Assembly (NCBI GenBank): GCA_022827055.1
Contig: JAJDTR010000052.1
Coordinates: 1 to 64,000 of the forward strand
Direction: 5' to 3'
DNA length: 64,000 nucleotides
DNA from: Candidatus Poribacteria bacterium
GTDB taxonomy: Bacteria > Poribacteria > WGA-4E > JAJDTR01
Shown here: piece after piece, positions 1 to 7,019 of the stretch
Position numbering within the stretch: the first letter of the stretch is position 1
Layout of the letters: each line of letters starts with the position of its first letter
Position numbers and translations under genes: made by a program
Notes under the pieces: generated by a model
The model's database searches: none
What the model was told of the DNA's origin: nothing
The model's input: only the letters and a program-made list of their open reading frames with translations

Positions 1-23
1 CAAAGGTGTCCCAACATCCTGCA

Positions 24-495
24 CTCCGGAGGAGTACAATGTCAATAGAATCGTGATGCCTCCCATTCTCCGCACTCCGGAGGAGTACAATGTCAATAGC
101 GCCAAAGGTGTCCCAACATCCTTCACTCCGGAGGAGTGCAATGTCAATAGCACCAAAGGTGTCCCAACATCCTTCACTCCGGAGGAGTGCAATATCAATA
201 GCACCGAAGATGTTCCAATACCCCCACTCCGGAGGAGTGCAATGTCAATAGCACCGAAGATGTTCCAACACCCCCACTCCGGAGGAGTGCAATATCAATA
301 GCACCGAAGATGTTCCAACACCCCCACTCCGGAGGAGTGCAATGTCAATAGCGCCAAAGGTGTCCCAACATCCTGCACTCCAGAGGAGTACAATGTCAAT
401 AGAATCGTGATGCCTCCCATTCTCCGCACTCCGGAGGAGTGCAATGTCAATAGAAAACGATTGCTCACCGCGCCTGCACTCCGGAGGAGTGCAAT
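24..495 (+). repeat. REP-like tandem array, ten units of 50-51 bp
   Basis: Ten copies of a CACTCC-GGA-GGAGTG hairpin core begin at 24, 75, 126, 177, 227, 277, 327, 378, 429 and 479. Most are followed by (t/g)CAATGTCAATAG. The copy at 378 has one substitution (CTCCAG). The sequences between cores are of only a few types and recur, so this is a tandem array rather than spacers. Positions 1-88 and 355-442 are near-identical, which shows an additional 354-bp duplication. Each core ends in GGAGGAG with an ATG (or ATA) about 7 nt downstream, which resembles a ribosome binding site and start codon. Confidence 0.9.
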
Positions 496-553
496 GTGGG
501 CATATCACTATTCCTGCGCTTCATTGTCAATTGAATCGAAAACGTACTTTGGA

Positions 554-871
554 TTATAGGGCACATCGAGCGGCAAACCCCTCTTGCCATGCAAATTTTC
601 CCACAACCCATCCTTTGCGGTTAATGAATTTAGTGGAGTTGATTTTGATGTCCCGCACGAGATCGGAGATTGCAAGGTCAGGGTTTATGCTTACGAGGAT
701 ATGGATGTGGTCGGGCATGGAATTGATTTGCATCATCTTCTGTTTCCCCTTCGCGATGATGCCGGCGATGTATTTGTGGAGTTCGTCCTTGTGTTGCTTG
801 GGAATTAAGGGTTGTCGTCCTTAGACCGAAAACACAATGTGAATGTATAACTGAGTATAGGTGTTTGGCAT
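554..871 (-). pseudogene. REP-associated tyrosine transposase (RAYT, IS200-like Y1 family), decayed
   Basis: Reading from an ATG at 871, the frame gives an N-terminus typical of small RAYT proteins (MPNTYTQLYIHIVFSV). A TAA stop follows at 821-823 where family members usually have a coding residue, then the frame resumes with GRQPLIPKQHKDELHKYI. The metal-binding histidine motif MPDHIHILV and the LVRDIK...FAWQEGF blocks are clear. The frame stops at 554, just after FAWQEGF, so the C-terminal helix that carries the catalytic tyrosine in this family is missing. About 105 codons remain, against roughly 140-150 for an intact member. It lies between a direct REP array (24-495) and inverted REP hairpins (934-999), the usual setting of RAYT genes. 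With a nonsense codon and a lost catalytic end it is almost certainly inactive. Confidence 0.85.
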
Positions 872-933
872 GGGCGTATTTCTACACTTGTGACGTTGGC
901 TTCTATGGACACCGCCGTTTGCTTATTCACATA

Positions 934-999
934 TCACTCCGCTGGAGTGAAGAACCGGGGCACAACACCTGCTATTGACATTTCACTCCTACGGAGTGA
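934..999 (-). repeat. Two REP-like hairpins, inverted relative to the 24-495 array
   Basis: Two 7-bp stems with 3-nt loops, TCACTCC-gct-GGAGTGA (934-950) and TCACTCC-tac-GGAGTGA (983-999), share the stem of the upstream array with different loop bases. The second is preceded by CTATTGACAT (972-981), the reverse complement of the ATGTCAATAG that follows the array units, so this copy is inverted. The RAYT remnant therefore sits between oppositely oriented REP elements. Confidence 0.8.
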
Positions 1000-1043
1000 G
1001 CCGTCCCATCCACATCGCACAGAATTTACTATGGGAACTCAAT

Positions 1044-1073
1044 CCCGATCGCTATCCAGTCGCTTGATCGTTA
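1044..1073 (-). repeat. Dispersed repeat family (GATCAAGCGACTG type), copy 1
   Basis: The reverse complement reads GATCAAGCGACTGGATAGCG and matches elements at 5168-5206, 5372-5410 and about 27822-27862. It runs into the stop codon of the TPR gene (1071-1073). Confidence 0.55.
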
Positions 1074-3320
1074 GTTCGGTTGGAGTTTGGCTAGGGCGTC
1101 TACCTGTTGACGCGCGTAGGGCACAATCACGCTTTCGGGATAGTCGCGGACGAGTCGAAGGTAGGTTTGCAACGCCTTTTCCGTGTCCCGCAGACCCCAG
1201 TGATAGACGGCGGCAATCTCGTTCAGTCCCTCGGCGGCGGTGAGTCCCCCGTCTACGACGACCTTCTCGTACGCGGCGATGGCGTCGCCATACCTGCCTT
1301 GACGTTTGTGAATCTCGCCCATTAACAGCCACATGTCGTCAACAATCAGGGCTTGGGGATACGCCTCAATCGTCTCGCGGCAGATTCGAAGCGCCTCCTC
1401 CGGCCCGCCGTTCAGGTTCGCTTTCAGCGCTCGCACGTAACCCTCCAGCGGGACGTTCACATAGTCGGAATTCGACCGGATGAGAATCATCCGATCCAGC
1501 GCATCGTTGCTCGACTCATCCGACGACGAGAACTTGAGCACCTTCTCATATTCGGCGGCGGCTTTTTCGAAATCGGCTTGAAACAGATAGGAATCGCCAA
1601 TGAGTTTCTGAGCCGGCGCGCTAAGGTGTGCGCCATCCACGATTCGGGCCAGCAGTTCACGCGCCTCGCCGTACCGATCTTGTAACAGGTAACACTCCGC
1701 GACACCGATTTGGGCTTTCGTTCTTCCCGCAGCGGGCAGCGGCTGATCCATCAAGGCTTGATAGATGGGCAACGCGGCATCGACATCGTGGATGCCGTGC
1801 AGCCACAGACGCGCCAAGAGGAAACGCGCTTCCGCGTCCACGTTCACTCCCTTCATGTTCGTCAATATCTCGATAGCCTCACGCGGTTGTCCCGCACGCT
1901 CATACAGGCGCGCGACCCGTAGCCGCGAATTACGGGCGACCCGGGAGGTCGGGAAAATCTCAATGATTGCACGAAAGAAACTCGCCGCGGCGGGGTGTTC
2001 AGCCCGTTGAAGCAGGATGGCGTATTTTTGGAGAATGGTGCCCCTGTCGGCAGCGTAGAGTTGCGGCAACCGCCGGAACTGCTCAAGCGCAAGATCGAAA
2101 CGGCCGCGATAGAAATAGAGTTCCGCAAGCGCCAAAACGAATTTCGGATTCCGCGGATCTCTGGTCACGTAGCTCTTTACTTGCGCGATGACCTGCTCCA
2201 ATAGACGCTCCCGTTGTTCACCCTCGTAGATTTCGGTTATCTCTTCAATGAGCGTTTCCCTGCCGTGATAGCCTATTTCCACTTTACGCAGCCCTTCGAG
2301 GCACGTCCCTACGGCGAGATTAACCTTCCCCTGAATCTTATAAACGCCGGCGAGTTGCGCATACAGGTAGGCGCCGCGCGGGTCGAGCTTGATAGCCTGA
2401 TTGTAAGATTCGATGGCTTTGTCATACATCCGGTGCTTCACATAAATTTCTGCGGCTTGGCGGTACCGATTTGCGGTTCCCGGATCTTCCTCGATAAGGC
2501 GCGTCCATTCCTCGATCGCCTGTTCAAGCTGTCCTTTTTCCGCGTACAACCCCCCAAGTTTCTCGCGAAGACTGATGTCGTCCGGGGCGTGCGCGAGCGC
2601 GGCGGTGTAGAGGTTCAACGCTTCGTCGTGTTTGCCCTGAGTCTTGTACAGATCGCCCAGCTTTTCCATCATGTCGGTGTCTTTCGGATTCTTGCGAAGC
2701 TGGTTTCGAATCAGGTCTTCGGCGTCGACGTATCTCTTGGCTTCGGTATAGAGAATGATTAGGCTATAGATTGCGCTTATCGAATACGGCGAAGACGGGT
2801 AATCCTCAAGAAAACGACGATAGCCTTCCGTCGCGAGGTCTCGCTTTCCCTGCGCATGGAAATATTGGGCGATTAAGTATTCGGCAAGCGCGGAGGCCCT
2901 CGATTCGGGATACGACTCCGCCAGCTTTTTGCAGGCGAGGATGGCTTCCTTGTATTGATACCGCCGCACAAATAGGTTCCCAATCTGGTGAGTCGCTTGG
3001 GTGGCGTACGATCCGTTCGGGTCGTCCTCAATCACCTCTTGGAACGTCCGAATCGCCAAAGTATCGTCCCCGCGTTTGGCGTAGCACTGCCCCAAATTCA
3101 TGCGGACTTCATCCTTGGTTTCCTTCGTTAACTCGCTTTCGAGGATCTTTTGGTAGGCGACGACCGCCTCATCGTATTGGCGCGAATAGTAGAGCCGGTG
3201 GGCATTTTCGATGGCGGCGCGATCTTCCTCGATTTGCAGTTGACCCTGCGCATTGACCTGCAATACGGCGCCAAGCATCAGGATAAAGAGGGGGAGAAGG
3301 ATGCGAGTCTGGGGTGTCAT
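1071..3320 (-). CDS. Secreted or periplasmic tetratricopeptide repeat protein
   Basis: This 749-residue protein has an N-terminal signal peptide (hydrophobic stretch at about 6-23, then VNAQG). It is otherwise built almost entirely of helical TPR-type repeats, with typical A/Y/P patterns such as YLIAQYFHAQGKRDLATEGYRRFL and AAEIYVKHRMYDKAIESYNQAIKLDP. Such proteins are scaffolds in the envelope rather than enzymes, and no catalytic motif is visible. The start ATG (3318-3320) overlaps the stop codon of the upstream VWA gene by 4 bp (ATGA), so the two are probably translationally coupled and may form a complex. The partner or cargo cannot be told from sequence. Confidence 0.85.
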   Translation of the reverse strand: MTPQTRILLPLFILMLGAVLQVNAQGQLQIEEDRAAIENAHRLYYSRQYDEAVVAYQKILESELTKETKDEVRMNLGQCYAKRGDDTLAIRTFQEVIEDDPNGSYATQATHQIGNLFVRRYQYKEAILACKKLAESYPESRASALAEYLIAQYFHAQGKRDLATEGYRRFLEDYPSSPYSISAIYSLIILYTEAKRYVDAEDLIRNQLRKNPKDTDMMEKLGDLYKTQGKHDEALNLYTAALAHAPDDISLREKLGGLYAEKGQLEQAIEEWTRLIEEDPGTANRYRQAAEIYVKHRMYDKAIESYNQAIKLDPRGAYLYAQLAGVYKIQGKVNLAVGTCLEGLRKVEIGYHGRETLIEEITEIYEGEQRERLLEQVIAQVKSYVTRDPRNPKFVLALAELYFYRGRFDLALEQFRRLPQLYAADRGTILQKYAILLQRAEHPAAASFFRAIIEIFPTSRVARNSRLRVARLYERAGQPREAIEILTNMKGVNVDAEARFLLARLWLHGIHDVDAALPIYQALMDQPLPAAGRTKAQIGVAECYLLQDRYGEARELLARIVDGAHLSAPAQKLIGDSYLFQADFEKAAAEYEKVLKFSSSDESSNDALDRMILIRSNSDYVNVPLEGYVRALKANLNGGPEEALRICRETIEAYPQALIVDDMWLLMGEIHKRQGRYGDAIAAYEKVVVDGGLTAAEGLNEIAAVYHWGLRDTEKALQTYLRLVRDYPESVIVPYARQQVDALAKLQPN

Positions 3321-4897
3321 TCGGCTGTTCCTTCGACAATTTCCAACGGCGCCGAATCGTAGGTGCGGCGCAGTATACTGCGGTGACCGAGGTCGTTTTC
3401 AAGGCGGTAAATGACGGTGTGGGTTCCCTTCAATGCCCGAAACGGGGCTGTGTCTATGTGCGGGTTAAGCGTAATCACGTCTCGGGTATAGTTAGCCAGC
3501 TCCCGGCGCTCGGTGAACGGGCCGTAACAGCGTTCACCCAACGGATTGAGCACCTTTGTCGTGACCTCCAGCCATGAGGGACGGGGGTTGCGCGGAATGC
3601 GAACGACAAGCTCATCGTCCAGCGAGTTGTCCTTGAAGTTGAGCGCGCCGAACTCGGACAACATTTTGGCGGTCAGCGTAATCGGGGGCGTATACTCGCC
3701 CTGCGCTCTGCCGGGAATTTTGCGCCACACCCCGCCTGTCGCCAATGCCAACTGTCTTACGGGCAGGTAGTCGATTCCGATGACATCCACCCGAATCCGA
3801 TCACGCTGCAAGGCGGCGATAACCGAATCGAGGCTGTGCCGCGATTTGCCGTCATAGTCGGCGTCGTGGAATGAGCCGTCGCTTGCGAAGACGAAGAACC
3901 GTTGAGCGCCGCGCCGGAATTTGACTTTGGATTGGGCGGCGGCGATGGCGTCGAGTCCGGATTCGGCGAGGTCTCCGCCGCCCTCAATCTTGACCTTTCT
4001 CAGCCAGTTCTTGAATTTTGCGTGGTCTTTCGTGACGCCGCGCGCCTTCAACTTCGAGACCTTCACCTCGCCGAAAGCCACCAGTCCAACAGCAGTGTCG
4101 TGCCCCGCCCGCGTCAGTCGATCAAAAATAGCGCCGACGTAGGCGCGGATACCGCGCACATTGTCCCTCATACTGCCGGTTTTGTCAATGACAAACACGA
4201 GATCGACCTCGCGCGTCGTTGCAACTTCAGCGATATCGCGCCCGATTTGGTTCATCATGTCGAGATGTATCGGTACTCCGGTTGCGACCGCGCCGCCCCC
4301 GCCACCGCCGGCGGACGAGTTTCCCATTTGCGTGCCCTGAATGGCGCGTCCGCGTCCGTGCCAGTATTTCAGTTCGTCGAGTTGGACATCGGGGGAATCG
4401 GCGTCAAGCTCTTTTTCGCCTGTCATGTCAATCTGCGGCGCCCCGACCGGCGGCTCCGTGACGGATTCTCGGTTGACCGGGGGCAGGTCGACGGCTGTGA
4501 TGCCGCCCGTTTGGAGTTCGGCGCGAGCTGTTGGCGTACCACGCGAAGCGGAAGCGAGATTTTCAGCCGGCGATGCCTTGTTCGGCGCAGTAGGCATGGT
4601 ACCGCGTTGAGTTGACGGGAGTATTTCGGTTGCCGTCCAATCCATGTCTATGGCGGGTTTTGGCTTGGGCGGTGCGGGCGTTGGCGTCTGAACGACGGGT
4701 TCGGGCGGTTCTTCGACGGGCGTCTTTTTAGGTTCCGGCGGCGGAGTATCGGGCCGAGTAAACTCGAAGAACTCTACATCGAATTCGGGCGGCATCAGCG
4801 GCGGTCTGAGCGGCTCAACCCAGAGCAACATCGCCAGCAACAGCGCGCCGACGTGAATGATAAGCGAGCAGATCAGGAAGGGCGACGATCTTTTCAT
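3317..4897 (-). CDS. TonB/TolA-like N-terminus fused to a von Willebrand factor A domain
   Basis: This protein of about 526 residues starts with a TonB-like signal anchor (about 6-28), then a Pro/Glu/Lys-rich periplasmic spacer (PPPEPKKTPVEEPPEP, PTPAPPKPKP; about 45-85). After a low-complexity linker with a Gly run (about 195-203) comes a VWA domain from about 230. Its metal-site motif reads IDKTGSM, with the first Asp near 236; later MIDAS-type residues include an Asp in FVFASDGS. VWA domains bind protein ligands through a divalent cation. The ATG at 4897 is preferred to an in-frame TTG at 4903. It overlaps the TPR gene by 4 bp. Envelope anchoring and a protein-binding role are inferred from the domains; the exact function is unknown. 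Confidence 0.82.
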   Translation of the reverse strand: MKRSSPFLICSLIIHVGALLLAMLLWVEPLRPPLMPPEFDVEFFEFTRPDTPPPEPKKTPVEEPPEPVVQTPTPAPPKPKPAIDMDWTATEILPSTQRGTMPTAPNKASPAENLASASRGTPTARAELQTGGITAVDLPPVNRESVTEPPVGAPQIDMTGEKELDADSPDVQLDELKYWHGRGRAIQGTQMGNSSAGGGGGGAVATGVPIHLDMMNQIGRDIAEVATTREVDLVFVIDKTGSMRDNVRGIRAYVGAIFDRLTRAGHDTAVGLVAFGEVKVSKLKARGVTKDHAKFKNWLRKVKIEGGGDLAESGLDAIAAAQSKVKFRRGAQRFFVFASDGSFHDADYDGKSRHSLDSVIAALQRDRIRVDVIGIDYLPVRQLALATGGVWRKIPGRAQGEYTPPITLTAKMLSEFGALNFKDNSLDDELVVRIPRNPRPSWLEVTTKVLNPLGERCYGPFTERRELANYTRDVITLNPHIDTAPFRALKGTHTVIYRLENDLGHRSILRRTYDSAPLEIVEGTAE

Positions 4898-4972
4898 GGG
4901 CAATGTTCAATTCACAAGACAACAGGATTGTTACGCTTTCCGATCCTCGCGGCATCCTGATCTGTAGGAGCG

Positions 4973-5025
4973 ATCTCCAGGTCGCGATTTCCTGTTCGCG
5001 CTCAAGTTCTGGACCGAACTAAACA
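4973..5025 (+). repeat. 53-bp direct repeat, copy 1
   Basis: ATCTCCAGGTCGCGATTTCC followed by TGTT(c/g)GCGCTCAAGTTCT recurs at 5210-5262 with a few substitutions, offset 237 bp. Both copies end in a GAACTAA(a/g)CAA stretch. Confidence 0.75.
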
Positions 5026-5167
5026 ATTATACTTCACGCTGCTGGAAGTTGCGTGTTTTCAAGGGAGCCTATCCCAATGGCGATAGATTCCCGTACCACA
5101 ATCTGTTAGATTGTGATCGCATTTGTACGACGGTATACTACACGCTGCTGAGAATTGTTAATTTTGT

Positions 5168-5206
5168 AGGATCAAGCGAACGGATAGTGAGCGCGATAGA
5201 GATCCC
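5168..5206 (+). repeat. Dispersed repeat family (GATCAAGCGA type), copy 2
   Basis: AGGATCAAGCG is followed by GAGCGCGATAGAGATCCC. The same outer blocks occur at 5372-5410 at the same 39-bp length. Confidence 0.7.
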
Positions 5207-5209
5207 GCC

Positions 5210-5262
5210 ATCTCCAGGTCGCGATTTCCTGTTGGCGCTCAAGTTCTAGACTGAACTAAGCA
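5210..5262 (+). repeat. 53-bp direct repeat, copy 2
   Basis: Second copy of the element at 4973-5025; it starts 4 bp after a copy of the GATCAAGCGA family, so the two families are composite here. Confidence 0.75.
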
Positions 5263-5306
5263 ACTTCCAAGAAAAAACTTACATGTCAATCTAGGCCCCA
5301 ACCGCT

Positions 5307-5332
5307 CCTGCTGGATTGGCAAATCCAGCAGG
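5307..5332. repeat. Perfect 11-bp stem hairpin
   Basis: CCTGCTGGATT and AATCCAGCAGG pair perfectly around a GGCA tetraloop. No T-run follows on either strand, so it does not look like an intrinsic terminator; a REP-like or mobile origin is possible. Confidence 0.7.
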
Positions 5333-5371
5333 CTCCTATGCCCCCATTAAGTTCCGAGTCTTCCGTATCGG

Positions 5372-5410
5372 AGGATCAAGCGACTGAATAAGGAGCGCGA
5401 TAGAGATCCC
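5372..5410 (+). repeat. Dispersed repeat family (GATCAAGCGACTG type), copy 3
   Basis: AGGATCAAGCGACTGAATAA followed by GGAGCGCGATAGAGATCCC. It matches the element at 5168-5206 and, reversed, that at about 27822-27862. Confidence 0.7.
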
Positions 5411-5683
5411 ACAGGTATATAGCGAGCAATACAAAAACATGAAAAAACCTGTTTCCAAATGACTGAATATGGCTCTGCTGCCGACTATTCAACAGGTTCT
5501 AAAACTTGCTTAAAAGCATATGGCTTTGCTACGGATTTATTCAAGCAGGCTCGTAATCTCTCTTTTTCGGGAGAAATAGCGCATCGGGTACAGCCTTCCC
5601 CTCTTCCATCCTTCCATCCTTCCGACCTTCCAAGTTTTCAATCTTACACTAATCACTGGTCACTGACCACTGACCACTGCTTC

Positions 5684-6685
5684 TCAAATGTGGAACTCCA
5701 AGATATCGCCATCGTGGACGTTGTCATCACGGCTAACGGATTGCCCATCGTGCCAGTTGACACCCCAAGCGCGGGCGAACTTCAGATTCGCGGCGAAATC
5801 GCGATGCAGCTCCATGGCGGCATCTATTACCGTGCTGCCAATCGGGAGCACAAGCGGATCGTCGTGATCGACACGTTTGCCCGGGGTTTTGGTGTACACT
5901 CGCAGGATGTTCAGCCTGTCGTAAACGGTTTTCTCCAAGTGTTCGCGCCCCTCCCCGGTGGCGGCGGACAGGGGATGAATCTCAAAGGTGTCGCCGTAAA
6001 ATTCAGTCAAAATATCCAACCGATCAGAGGCGTTCGGGTCGTCTATCTGGTTCGCGACAATGACAGCCGGTTTGCTTGAGCCGCCATCGTCAGAGGAACT
6101 GTTCCCGTCCACTCCGCCGCCATGAACGTCCTGGGCAATCGCAATTTTGGCGTCTTTCAGTTTGGATGCCACAACCTCGACCTCGTCCAACACGTCGTCG
6201 CCGGCGAGATTGACAATAATCAAGAGCATGTCCGAATTTCTGGCGAGATCGAGGATTTCAGGTTGTACGAAATCGGCTGTCACCGGCGGCGTGTCAATGA
6301 TTTGAAACTGCACATTCTCGTAGTTTAGCATGCCGATGATAGGTTCTCGCGTCGTGAAAGGGGTGTGCGCTATCTCGGGTTTGGCGTTGGTGCAACTCGC
6401 TAAAATCCGCGATTTTCCGACGTTCGGTGCCCCGAGTAGTACGATCTGTCCCGCGCCCTGTTTGGGAATGTGGTGGCTATGCCGCTTAGTCCCGCCCTTT
6501 TTGTCGGGAGCGTTGCGCAGTTTGGCGATCCGCCGCCGAAGATCGGAAACCACCTTTTCGGAGCCCTTGTGCTTCGGCGTAATGCGAAGCATCTCCTCCA
6601 TCAACTGGAGTCGCTCATCGTCCGTCTTGGCGGCTTCGAGTTGATGTTTCAATTTGTAGTATTCCGGCGGCAAATTTGCAGGCAT
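5684..6685 (-). CDS. TGS-domain GTPase of the OBG/DRG family
   Basis: This 333-residue protein has a helical N-terminal region (about 1-75), a G domain and a C-terminal TGS domain (about 265-333, ending DGDILEFHI). Visible G motifs are the P-loop GAPNVGKS (about 85-92), a switch-region TPFTTREP, a G3-like DTPP in which the usual glycine of DxxG is absent, and NQID in place of NKxD. The architecture and the P-loop/TPFTT signature match the DRG branch of the OBG family, which in other organisms binds ribosomes or RNA. The altered G3 and G4 motifs suggest modified nucleotide handling. A Gly/Ser-rich insertion (about 195-210) lies inside the G domain. It has repeat-rich gaps on both sides and no obvious operon partner. 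Confidence 0.85.
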   Translation of the reverse strand: MPANLPPEYYKLKHQLEAAKTDDERLQLMEEMLRITPKHKGSEKVVSDLRRRIAKLRNAPDKKGGTKRHSHHIPKQGAGQIVLLGAPNVGKSRILASCTNAKPEIAHTPFTTREPIIGMLNYENVQFQIIDTPPVTADFVQPEILDLARNSDMLLIIVNLAGDDVLDEVEVVASKLKDAKIAIAQDVHGGGVDGNSSSDDGGSSKPAVIVANQIDDPNASDRLDILTEFYGDTFEIHPLSAATGEGREHLEKTVYDRLNILRVYTKTPGKRVDHDDPLVLPIGSTVIDAAMELHRDFAANLKFARAWGVNWHDGQSVSRDDNVHDGDILEFHI

Positions 6686-6716
6686 AGGGAAAAACAGTGG
6701 TCAAATCAATATGTAG

Positions 6717-6733
6717 GGTGGGCACTGCCCACC
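6717..6733 (+). repeat. Hairpin of the TAGGGTGsGCACTGCsCACC family, copy 1
   Basis: GGTGGGC and GCCCACC form a 7-bp stem around ACT. The copy on the other strand at 20656-20672 has GGTGCGC/GCGCACC, so both sides of one base pair have changed together. Confidence 0.7.
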
Positions 6734-6840
6734 ATCCTTTGGTAGGAGGGGCATCTTGCCCCGACGCTGAATCTGATCGCGCCTCCTAAATTGACTCTAC
6801 GAAGCCTATCGCATTGGAATCGCTATGGAAAATACAGTGC
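6725..6840 (+). repeat. 116-bp direct repeat, copy 1
   Basis: Begins CTGCCCACC and ends GGAAAATACAGTGC; contains the inner hairpin GGGGCATCTTGCCCC. The second copy starts 154 bp later with the same length and roughly 90 percent identity by eye. Confidence 0.85.
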
Positions 6841-6878
6841 ACTCACTTATCGTTTGATTGGTCGCTATCGAGATTCCC

Positions 6879-6994
6879 CTGCCCACCAGCCTTTGGTAGG
6901 AGGGGCATCTTGCCCCGACACCGAACCTGACCGCGCGTCCTAAATTGATTCTACAAAGACTATCGCATTGGAATCGCTATGGAAAATACAGTGC
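6879..6994 (+). repeat. 116-bp direct repeat, copy 2
   Basis: Second copy of the 6725-6840 element, separated from it by 38 bp. It is followed directly by GCGATAGAGATCCAC, an end of the GATCAAGCGA repeat family. Confidence 0.85.
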
Positions 6995-7019
6995 GCGATA
7001 GAGATCCACTAGCCACTGG

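Larger units (their letters stand above)
4898..5683. other. Intergenic region of about 790 bp filled with degenerate repeats
   Basis: I find no convincing gene here. The region holds two copies each of two repeat families (4973-5025 with 5210-5262; 5168-5206 with 5372-5410), a short repeat around CACGCTGCTG (about 5031-5051 and 5137-5158) and a perfect 11-bp stem hairpin (5307-5332). A long plus-strand frame starting at 5459 continues antisense into the GTPase gene and looks like chance. Confidence 0.7.
6686..7019. other. 334-bp intergenic region made of repeats
   Basis: It contains a GGTGGGC-ACT-GCCCACC hairpin (6717-6733), a 116-bp direct repeat (6725-6840 and 6879-6994), and fragments of the GCGATAGAGATCC family at about 6845-6877 and 6991-7007. 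No gene is visible. Confidence 0.75.

Noticed and set aside
24-495. CRISPR array
   Set aside because: The segments between the hairpin cores recur among themselves, and the units are about 50 bp with hairpin structure. This is a tandem REP-like array with no cas genes nearby.
5459-6079. Plus-strand reading frame of about 200 codons
   Set aside because: It overlaps the GTPase gene on the opposite strand, has no family features, and its start lies in the repeat-rich gap.
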